13,576 nucleotides of DNA from Labilibaculum sp. (GTDB lineage Bacteria; Bacteroidota; Bacteroidia; Bacteroidales; Marinifilaceae). Below the pieces are notes generated by a model. The model saw nothing but the letters and a program-made list of their open reading frames with translations, had not been told where the DNA came from and made no database searches. The DNA lies in contig JADGFH010000024.1 of NCBI GenBank assembly GCA_016743925.1, forward strand, positions 1 through 13,576. The letters run 5' to 3'. This document shows, in pieces, positions 7,295 to 13,576 of the stretch. How positions within the stretch are numbered: position 1 is the stretch's first letter; each line of letters begins with the position of its first letter. The translations under genes were made by a program, and so were the position numbers.

Positions 7295-8710
7295 ATGAGT
7301 AGAAGAAATAATTGGGTTGCAGGATTGGGAATCGGAATCATAACCTTAAATTTGGTTGGATGTGCTAATGTACCCCCCCAGCCCGTAAAACCCAATATTG
7401 TTTATATACTAGCCGATGATTTAGGTTATGGTGATATTGGTTGTTATGGGCAAGGAGTAATTAAAACACCCAATATCGATAAATTAGCTGAGCAGGGAAT
7501 ACGTTTTACACAGCATTACTCTGGTAGTACTGTTTGTGCTCCTTCACGTTCGGCTTTACTTACCGGTCAACATACAGGACACACCTTTGTTAGAGGAAAT
7601 GGACCATACCAATTACGTGAGAATGACGAAGATATTACCATCCCAAGTTTGCTGAAAGAAGCAGGATATCATACAGCAACCATTGGAAAAGCTGGTACAG
7701 GATGCAATTGCGATATTGGTCAGCCTAATAAAAAAGGCTTTGATTATTTTTTCGGTTTCCTCGGACATGGGGCCGCTCATACTTATTTTCCAGAAGAGGT
7801 ATACCGAAATAGTGAAAAGATATCCTTTCCTGAGAATGGCGGGTTTAAGACTTGGTCTGGTGAGACATACATACAGGATGTTTTCCTAAAAGAAGTTCTG
7901 GGCTATATCGAGAAGCATAAAGAAGAGCCTTTCTTTCTTCATTATGCATCTTTACTGCCTCACGCCCAAATGTATGCTCCTGAGGAGTTTAAGAAAGATT
8001 ATAAAGGGAAGTTTCCTGAAAAGAGGTTCGCAGGAAGGCATTTTGGTACCTGTGAAGATCCAAATGCAACAACGGCTGGAATGATTAATCGTTTGGATTG
8101 GGAAGTTGGACAGATCGTTGAAAAATTAAAAGAGTTAGGATTGTATGAAAATACAGTTGTTATGTTCGCTAGTGACAATGGCCCTCATAATGTGGGAGGT
8201 AGAGATCCTGAGTTTTTTAAGAGTTCGGGACCCTATAGAGGAATTAAGCGCGATTTATATGAAGGAGGCGTAAGAGTTCCTTTTATCGTGCAATGGCCAG
8301 GGATTGTTAAACCTGGTTCTACTACTGATCATGTTTCTGCTTTTTGGGATGTAATGCCATCTCTATTAGATATTGCAGGAGTAAAATGTTCTCAAAAAAC
8401 AGATGGGATTTCATTTTATCCAACCCTAAGAGGGAATAAGCAAAAACAACACAAATACTTATACTGGGAGTTTCATGAGCGAGGAATCAGCCAAGCGGTA
8501 CGTATGGGGAAATGGAAAGGGGTTAGAACAAGGATAAAAAAAGGAAATATGAATATTGAACTTTATAATCTTGATGATGACATTCATGAAAATAGTGATG
8601 TGGCAGAACATCATCCAGAGATCGTAAAGACAATTGCAGAAATAATGGAACGAGAGCATGAGGTTTCACCAGTTGAGAAATTTCGCATACCGCAATTAGA
8701 TCAAGATTAG
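7295..8710 (+). CDS. S1-family formylglycine sulfatase, lipoprotein (sulfatase 1)
   Basis: A predicted type I sulfatase that hydrolyses sulfate esters on a glycan, 471 residues long. The lipobox LVGC gives lipidated Cys23, so it is membrane-anchored. The start is fixed by an in-frame TAA two codons upstream. The sulfatase signature CAPSRSALLTG starts at Cys81, which would be converted to formylglycine by a maturation enzyme encoded elsewhere; Arg85 is present. Metal ligands are Asp41-Asp42 and Asp294-Asn295 (SDNGPHN). Further active-site residues are Lys132, His223 (LPHAQ) and Lys318 (RGIKRDLYEGGVRVPF). The region usually reading GKWxxG or GKWHLG is GKAGTG here. The block GFDYFFGF...AAHTYFP (about 148-166) resembles sulfatases that act on galactose or galactosamine sulfates, but I cannot fix the subfamily by eye. 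It is followed 38 bases later by a second, dissimilar sulfatase. Confidence 0.92.
   Translation: MSRRNNWVAGLGIGIITLNLVGCANVPPQPVKPNIVYILADDLGYGDIGCYGQGVIKTPNIDKLAEQGIRFTQHYSGSTVCAPSRSALLTGQHTGHTFVRGNGPYQLRENDEDITIPSLLKEAGYHTATIGKAGTGCNCDIGQPNKKGFDYFFGFLGHGAAHTYFPEEVYRNSEKISFPENGGFKTWSGETYIQDVFLKEVLGYIEKHKEEPFFLHYASLLPHAQMYAPEEFKKDYKGKFPEKRFAGRHFGTCEDPNATTAGMINRLDWEVGQIVEKLKELGLYENTVVMFASDNGPHNVGGRDPEFFKSSGPYRGIKRDLYEGGVRVPFIVQWPGIVKPGSTTDHVSAFWDVMPSLLDIAGVKCSQKTDGISFYPTLRGNKQKQHKYLYWEFHERGISQAVRMGKWKGVRTRIKKGNMNIELYNLDDDIHENSDVAEHHPEIVKTIAEIMEREHEVSPVEKFRIPQLDQD
7373..7379 (+). repeat. C7 homopolymer inside sulfatase 1
   Basis: Seven consecutive C residues lie nine bases after the lipidated Cys23 codon (7361-7363) and encode part of the Pro-rich linker VPPQP. 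The tract stands out in this AT-rich window. A one-base slip here would shift the frame and abolish the sulfatase. Seven bases is short for a phase-variable tract, so function is only a possibility. Confidence 0.3.
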
Positions 8711-8748
8711 AAAGTATAAGGCCTTACAGTAATATTAAAATAAACTCA

Positions 8749-10254
8749 ATGACACAAAATAAAATAAAACCATTATTGATGGGAGGAGCAATTCTCTCTG
8801 CTATTTTACTTGGTGCGTGTAATTTTAAAACAGGTAAAACGGAACAAGAGAAGGATACAGTTAAGCAACCCAATATTCTTTGGATTGTAGCCGATGATTT
8901 GGGTGCCGATTTAGGATGCTATGGAACTCCTGCGGTAAAAACTCCAAACTTAAATAAACTTGCAGGCCAAGGGGCTCTTTTTTCTAATTGCTTTACCGTA
9001 ACTGCAGTATGTTCGCCAAGCAGATCTGCTTTAATGACTGGAATGTACCCTGTAAGTATCGATTGCCATCAACATAGAACGCATAAGGATGCTAAAAAAT
9101 CACTTCCGGAGGGAATAGAACCGATAACCGAATACTTCGAGAAAGCGGGTTATTTTACAAGTAACGGACAATTTCCGAATAAGGATCGTGCCGGAAAGAC
9201 AGATTATAATTTTGTTGCCGATAGTATATTCGATGGAACAGATTGGAGCCAAAGAAAGCCAGGACAAGCATTCTTTTCACAAATTCAGGTGCACAGTCCA
9301 CACCGTCCTTTTATTGGAGATAAAGAAAATCCTGTAAACCCTGATTCTGTATTGTTACCGGAATGTTATCCCGATCATCCCATTGCACGTAAAGATTGGG
9401 CTTTGTATTTGGAAAATGTTCAGGTAGTCGACCAGATGGTAGGAAAGATTCTTGATCGTTTGAAGGCCGAAGGATTAGATGAAAATACCATAGTTTTCTT
9501 TTTTGGTGATCAGGGACGCCCTCATGTAAGAGCGAAACAATTCCTTTACGATGGTGGTATTCATACGCCATTCATTATGCGCTGGCCTGGCACAATCGAA
9601 GCAGGTACGGTAGTGAATGATATGATCAGTAATATAGATATTCCTGCCACATCTCTTCAAATTGCCGGCATTGATTTGCCAAAGCATATTCAAGGGAAAG
9701 TATTCTTAGGAGATAATGCGGAGAAAAGAGAAGTTGTTTTTTCAATGAGAGACCGAAGAGACGAAACGGTAGACAGAATTCGTAGTGTTCGAAGCAATAA
9801 TTTCAAATACATACGTAATTTCTACCCAGAGCGTGCTTACACACAGTTTAATACTTATAAAAAAACATCTTACCCAACACTTACGCTAATGCAAGTGTTG
9901 CACAAGCAAGGTAAATTAACACCCGAGCAAGCACAATTTATGGCTCCTCAAAAGCCTGTTGAAGAATTGTACGATGTGGTAAACGATCCCTATGAACTTC
10001 ATAATTTGGCGAACATCAAGGAATATCAAAATCAACTAAAAAAACTTAGAGGAGAGCTTGAAAAATGGTTGATTGAAGCCGATAAAGGAACTTATCCTGA
10101 AGATCCTACTCAAATAAAATTTTGGGCGAAGAATGCTAAAAAGGCTTACGATCGAAAAATGAAAAGATTAGGACTCCCTGAAAATATTTCTGATGAGGCA
10201 TTTTTAGAATGGTGGGATAAAGATTTAGATCGACAGTTACAGCATAGTAAATAA
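8749..10254 (+). CDS. S1-family formylglycine sulfatase, lipoprotein (sulfatase 2)
   Basis: A second predicted glycan sulfatase, 501 residues, from a different subfamily than its neighbour. The lipobox LLGAC gives lipidated Cys24. The signature CSPSRSALMTG starts at Cys88 (future formylglycine) with Arg92. Metal-site candidates are Asp49-Asp50 and Asp254-Gln255; Gln is unusual where Asn or His is normal (FGDQGRPH). Other active-site candidates are His182 and His185 (QVHSPHRPF), and Lys263 in RAKQFLYDGGIHTPFI. After the signature it has DCHQHR (about 105-110), as in sulfatases whose usual motif is GxHxHR, and SNGQFPNKDR in place of GKWHLG. The C-terminal part (about 330-501) has a Lys/Arg-rich region and the ELYDVVNDPYELHNLA block common in sulfatases. 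It lies 38 bases after sulfatase 1 and 28 bases before the GH2 gene, so these three genes form one operon block. The position of the sulfate it removes is unknown. Confidence 0.9.
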   Translation: MTQNKIKPLLMGGAILSAILLGACNFKTGKTEQEKDTVKQPNILWIVADDLGADLGCYGTPAVKTPNLNKLAGQGALFSNCFTVTAVCSPSRSALMTGMYPVSIDCHQHRTHKDAKKSLPEGIEPITEYFEKAGYFTSNGQFPNKDRAGKTDYNFVADSIFDGTDWSQRKPGQAFFSQIQVHSPHRPFIGDKENPVNPDSVLLPECYPDHPIARKDWALYLENVQVVDQMVGKILDRLKAEGLDENTIVFFFGDQGRPHVRAKQFLYDGGIHTPFIMRWPGTIEAGTVVNDMISNIDIPATSLQIAGIDLPKHIQGKVFLGDNAEKREVVFSMRDRRDETVDRIRSVRSNNFKYIRNFYPERAYTQFNTYKKTSYPTLTLMQVLHKQGKLTPEQAQFMAPQKPVEELYDVVNDPYELHNLANIKEYQNQLKKLRGELEKWLIEADKGTYPEDPTQIKFWAKNAKKAYDRKMKRLGLPENISDEAFLEWWDKDLDRQLQHSK

Positions 10255-10282
10255 AACATAGATAAACTAAAATTATAAACTC

Positions 10283-13200
10283 ATGCAACGATTACAGTTT
10301 TGTTTGATTTTGGCTCTTGTTTTTGCCGGAATAAACGTATCTGGGCAAAGCAAGCAAATGGATTGGGAGAATCCTGAAGTTTTTGGTATCAATAGAGAAT
10401 TGCCTCATGTAAACACAGTAAGTTTTTCTGATAAAGAAAGTGCTGTTGAGAAGAAAATAAATGAATCGGAATATTACAAAAGCCTAAATGGTATTTGGAA
10501 ATTTAATTGGGTGAAGAAACCATCAGATCGTCCGATGGATTTTTACAAGGAGGATTATGATGTAAACCAATGGGATGATATTGCGGTACCCGCTAATTGG
10601 GAGCGAGAAGGCTATGGGATACCAATTTATACCAATGTGAAATATCCATTCACAAAAAATCCTCCATTTATTCATCACGATTGGAATCCTGTAGGTTCTT
10701 ATAAAAGAAACTTTGTAATTCCGCAGGATTGGGACGGACGCCAAGTAATTCTTCATTTGGGAGCAGTTAAATCGGCAGCTTACTATTGGGTAAATGGTAA
10801 GAAATTAGGCTACAGTCAGGGGAGTAAAACACCCGTTGAATTCGATATCACCAAATACTTGCATGCGGGTACAAATACCATAGCAATTGAAGTATATCGA
10901 TGGTGTGATGGTAGTTATCTTGAGGATCAGGATTTTTGGAGATTGAGTGGAATTGAGCGCGATGTTTATTTATACTCTAAACCGAAAGTTCATATTTACG
11001 ATTATTTTGTAAAGGCGGATCTGGATAGTGACTATAAGAATGGTTTGTTTTCTGTTGATGTTAGTTTGAAGAATTTTGGTAAAAAACAACAAGGCTTAAG
11101 TCTTAATATTGAGTTGTTAAAGGATGGAAAGTCAATTTTAACTCAATCAAGAACCGTAAAGTCAATTGCAAAGACAGGAAAAGTAAAATTTGAGTCAGAA
11201 ATTGAAAATCCAGAACAATGGAGCGCTGAGCATCCCAACTTATATACTGTATTACTTTCATTAAATGATAGTAAAGGAAATGTGATTGAAACATTGTCTT
11301 CAAAAACAGGCTTTCGTAAAGTTGAAATTAAAGACGCTCAATTGTTTGTGAATGGGCAATATGTTTACCTAAAAGGAGTAAACCGTCACGAGCACGACGA
11401 AGTAAGCGGTCATGTGATTTCAGAGGAATCGATGTTGGAAGACATCAAATTGATGAAGCAATACAATGTAAATACGGTTCGTACCTGTCATTATCCTAAT
11501 GATTCAAGATGGTATGAGTTGTGTGACGAATATGGTTTGTATGTGATTGATGAGGCAAATATTGAAAGCCATGGAATAGGATACGATAAAGATGTTACAC
11601 TTGCCGATAAGCCGGAATGGCTTGCTGCACACATGGATCGTACGCAGAGAATGGTAGAGAGAGATAAGAATCATGCCTCTATTATTATTTGGTCGCTGGG
11701 AAATGAAGCCGGTGATGGTCATAATATGTTGGCGACCTACAAGTGGATCAAACAAAGAGATCTGTCTCGCCCTGTTCAATACGAAAGAGAAGGGAAAAAG
11801 ACGAATGCAACGGAGAGACATTCAGATATTCTTTGTCCAATGTATGCACGTATTGGATGGATTGAAAAATATGCTCAAGATAATCCAGATCGCCCATTGA
11901 TTCTTTGCGAATATGTTCACGCTATGGGAAATAGTGTTGGTGCGGTTAAAGACTATTGGGATGTGATTGAAAAATATAAAAATCTGCAAGGTGGTAGTGT
12001 TTGGGACTGGGTTGACCAGGGCTTATTGGAAGTAGATGAAAATGGTCGAAAATACTATACTTATGGTGGAGACTACGGACCAGAGGGTATTGCCAGCTCA
12101 GGAAATTTCTGTATCAATGGTTTAATAACTCCCGATCGAAAACCAAATCCTGCTCTATACGAGATAAAGAAAGTTTACCAATACATTAAGGTTATTGCTG
12201 ATGATTTGAATAAAGGACAAGTTGAAATTTTCAACAATTATGCTTTTAAAAACCTTAATGAATTTCAATTGGTTTGGGATGTAACGGAAAATGGACTTAA
12301 AGTTTCTGGTGGTACATTGGAATTGCCCGATGTTAAAGCAGGAAATAGCGCTGTTGCTAAGATTCCTTATTTAGACTACGAACGTGGTAAAGGGGAGTAC
12401 ATTCTAAATTTGAGTTTTGTAGCTAAAAAAGCAGAGGGAATGATTCCTGTAGGACATGAATTGGCCTGGGAACAGTTTGAATTATCTCCCTATCTTTTTT
12501 CTTCTCTTAAATTGGACGACAAAGTAAATGGGTCTTTAAGTTTGACGGATTCAAAAGAAGAATGTACGGTTGAAAATATTGATGTCTTTTTTAAATTCAA
12601 TAAGAAAAATGGTTTAATAAATTCTTTCCGTTACCAGGGAGTTGAATTATTAACGAAAGGTCCTCAGCTTAATTTCTATCGTGCACCAACTTTAAATGAT
12701 AGTAGAGATAGAAATGGACTTCGTAAATGGAAAAAAGCGCATTTAAATGATTTACACCACAAAGTAGTTTCAGTTGATGTTCAGCAGTTAAATGACGGCT
12801 TGGTGCAGGTAATCTGTAAAATGGATTTAAATAACTCGGAAGGAGCAAAAATGTTTGATGCTGCCTATACTTACCTTCTTAAAGAAAATGGAGAGTTAGG
12901 AATAACTACATCTTTTACTCCTTCATCTGCAATTGAGGTTTTGGCGAAAGCTGGTTTACAAATGCGTTTGCCAAAAGGCTTTAATTCTCTAAAATGGTAT
13001 GGAAAGGGTCCTCATGAAACTTATATAGATCGCTGTGCAAGTGGAAAAGTGGGTATCCATACAGCAAAATTGAATGACTTGTTTCACGAATATGTGGTGC
13101 CTCAGGAAAACGGTAATTTAAGTCAGGTTCGTTCGGCGAGTCTATCAAATAGTAAGGGATTTGGGGTTCAAATTACCGCTAATAGTCTGGTTAACCTTAG

Positions 13201-13402
13201 TGCTTATCCTTATTCTGATAAGGATATCGAAACAGCCAAACACATTAATGAGTTGGAGCAAGCCGATTTTACAACTTTAAATATCGACTATAAACAAAAT
13301 GGCTTGGGTACTGCAACTTGTGGTTCTGGTTACCTTGAACCTTACATAGTGAAAGCAATTCCAATGGAGTTTTCAGTAACGATTAAACCATTTACAAATT
13401 AA
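10283..13402 (+). CDS. GH2 beta-galactosidase, LacZ-like, exported
   Basis: A predicted retaining exo-beta-galactosidase of 1,039 residues, close to E. coli LacZ plus a signal peptide. The signal has a likely cleavage after VSG (about residue 21). Domains in order are an N-terminal sugar-binding jelly roll (about 25-230), an Ig-like domain (about 234-345), a TIM barrel (about 347-640), a second Ig-like domain (about 645-750), and a large C-terminal beta-galactosidase domain (about 760-1035). Catalytic residues are acid/base Glu475 (WSLGNEAGDG) and nucleophile Glu543 (ILCEYVHAMGNS). LacZ-like substrate residues are kept in DGSYLEDQD (209-217), NRHEH (367-371), CPMYARIGW and WDWVDQ. The LacZ Trp in GGDDSW is replaced by GLGTATCGSG (Cys1013), so the aglycone or subsite contact probably differs. 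It is the last gene of the sulfatase block. Beta-galactosidase is the best call; related beta-glycosidase activities within GH2 cannot be excluded. Confidence 0.93.
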   Translation: MQRLQFCLILALVFAGINVSGQSKQMDWENPEVFGINRELPHVNTVSFSDKESAVEKKINESEYYKSLNGIWKFNWVKKPSDRPMDFYKEDYDVNQWDDIAVPANWEREGYGIPIYTNVKYPFTKNPPFIHHDWNPVGSYKRNFVIPQDWDGRQVILHLGAVKSAAYYWVNGKKLGYSQGSKTPVEFDITKYLHAGTNTIAIEVYRWCDGSYLEDQDFWRLSGIERDVYLYSKPKVHIYDYFVKADLDSDYKNGLFSVDVSLKNFGKKQQGLSLNIELLKDGKSILTQSRTVKSIAKTGKVKFESEIENPEQWSAEHPNLYTVLLSLNDSKGNVIETLSSKTGFRKVEIKDAQLFVNGQYVYLKGVNRHEHDEVSGHVISEESMLEDIKLMKQYNVNTVRTCHYPNDSRWYELCDEYGLYVIDEANIESHGIGYDKDVTLADKPEWLAAHMDRTQRMVERDKNHASIIIWSLGNEAGDGHNMLATYKWIKQRDLSRPVQYEREGKKTNATERHSDILCPMYARIGWIEKYAQDNPDRPLILCEYVHAMGNSVGAVKDYWDVIEKYKNLQGGSVWDWVDQGLLEVDENGRKYYTYGGDYGPEGIASSGNFCINGLITPDRKPNPALYEIKKVYQYIKVIADDLNKGQVEIFNNYAFKNLNEFQLVWDVTENGLKVSGGTLELPDVKAGNSAVAKIPYLDYERGKGEYILNLSFVAKKAEGMIPVGHELAWEQFELSPYLFSSLKLDDKVNGSLSLTDSKEECTVENIDVFFKFNKKNGLINSFRYQGVELLTKGPQLNFYRAPTLNDSRDRNGLRKWKKAHLNDLHHKVVSVDVQQLNDGLVQVICKMDLNNSEGAKMFDAAYTYLLKENGELGITTSFTPSSAIEVLAKAGLQMRLPKGFNSLKWYGKGPHETYIDRCASGKVGIHTAKLNDLFHEYVVPQENGNLSQVRSASLSNSKGFGVQITANSLVNLSAYPYSDKDIETAKHINELEQADFTTLNIDYKQNGLGTATCGSGYLEPYIVKAIPMEFSVTIKPFTN

Positions 13403-13413
13403 ACAAACACTAA

Positions 13414-13449
13414 AAACAGGTCGGGGAATTATCGTTTTCTGACCTGTTT
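13414..13449 (+). terminator. Long hairpin after the GH2 gene
   Basis: A perfect 9-bp stem, AAACAGGTC (13414-13422) with GACCTGTTT (13441-13449), continues inward through G-U and Watson-Crick pairs to a 4-base loop near 13430-13433, giving up to 16 paired positions. On the + strand the tail is GCCTTTAG, so the T tract is poor; on the - strand it would be followed by TT after the TTT of the stem. It starts 11 bases after the GH2 stop and ends 27 bases before the next start, so partial termination or mRNA-end stabilisation between the two genes is likely. Confidence 0.65.
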
Positions 13450-13476
13450 GCCTTTAGTTATTTAAATAGTAAAACA

Positions 13477-13576
13477 ATGAAGTCAAATTTGTTAGTATTG
13501 ATATTTCTTTTGTCTTGTGGATTTGTGAATCAGGCAATTTCTCAAGAAAAACTTCATAATGATTGGGAAAATCCGC
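13477..13576 (+). CDS. Start of an exported protein, probably a second GH2 glycoside hydrolase, 3' partial
   Basis: Thirty-three codons are visible before the window ends. The start is an ATG with an A-rich leader (AGTAAAACA). A hydrophobic signal core (LLVLIFLLSCGF) is followed by a likely signal-peptidase-I site after AIS (about residue 22). The LLSC stretch gives a weak alternative lipobox at Cys14. The mature protein begins QEKLHNDWENP. The previous GH2 enzyme has QSKQMDWENP at the equivalent place, and this Trp-Glu-Asn-Pro start is common in LacZ-like GH2 proteins. A second GH2 beta-galactosidase is therefore the most probable identity, but no domain or catalytic residue lies inside the window. 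Confidence 0.6.
   Translation, partial: MKSNLLVLIFLLSCGFVNQAISQEKLHNDWENP

Noticed and set aside
11504..11821. Minus-strand open frame of 105 codons opposite the GH2 gene
   Set aside because: It overlaps the conserved GH2 catalytic barrel and its product looks like no known family.
1..13576. CRISPR arrays, tRNA or rRNA genes, insertion sequences
   Set aside because: No regularly spaced repeats, no tRNA-like cloverleaf, no transposase and no terminal inverted repeats were seen; the window is almost fully coding on one strand.

Overview
The window looks like part of a polysaccharide-utilisation locus (PUL) from an AT-rich member of the Bacteroidota. The grounds are an adjacent SusC/SusD pair, A-rich translation starts without clear Shine-Dalgarno motifs, many lipoprotein signals, and a string of exported sulfatases and glycoside hydrolases. 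A marine or gut-associated anaerobe is plausible, but the genus cannot be fixed from sequence reading alone. All supported genes are on the + strand, and both window edges cut through genes.

Layout: (1) bases 1-3050, a SusC-type TonB-dependent outer-membrane transporter missing its first residues; (2) 3069-4778, its SusD-type surface lipoprotein; (3) a strong 12-bp hairpin at 4787-4814; (4) 4861-6024 and 6049-7170, a tandem pair of paralogous exported proteins with a metzincin-type zinc-protease signature (HELTHALGxxH plus a later NSLMGP Met-turn), one a predicted lipoprotein and the other with a signal-peptidase-I type signal; (5) a terminator-like hairpin with a T8 tract at 7237-7281; (6) 7295-8710 and 8749-10254, two different formylglycine-type S1 sulfatases, both predicted lipoproteins; (7) 10283-13402, a LacZ-like GH2 beta-galactosidase with both catalytic glutamates; (8) a long hairpin at 13414-13449; (9) from 13477 to the edge, the start of another exported protein whose mature N-terminus resembles that of the GH2 gene before it. 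No intergenic gap reaches 300 bases.

How it may work together (inference): SusC/SusD import a sulfated, galactose-containing glycan, the two sulfatases remove sulfate esters, and the GH2 enzyme or enzymes release terminal beta-galactose. The least expected part is the metzincin-like pair placed directly after susD, where a surface glycan-binding lipoprotein would normally sit. It suggests either that the target is a sulfated glycoprotein or proteoglycan, with the peptide cut as well as the glycan, or that a protease-like fold has been recruited into glycan capture. No regulator, sulfatase-maturation enzyme or transposon is visible in the window.
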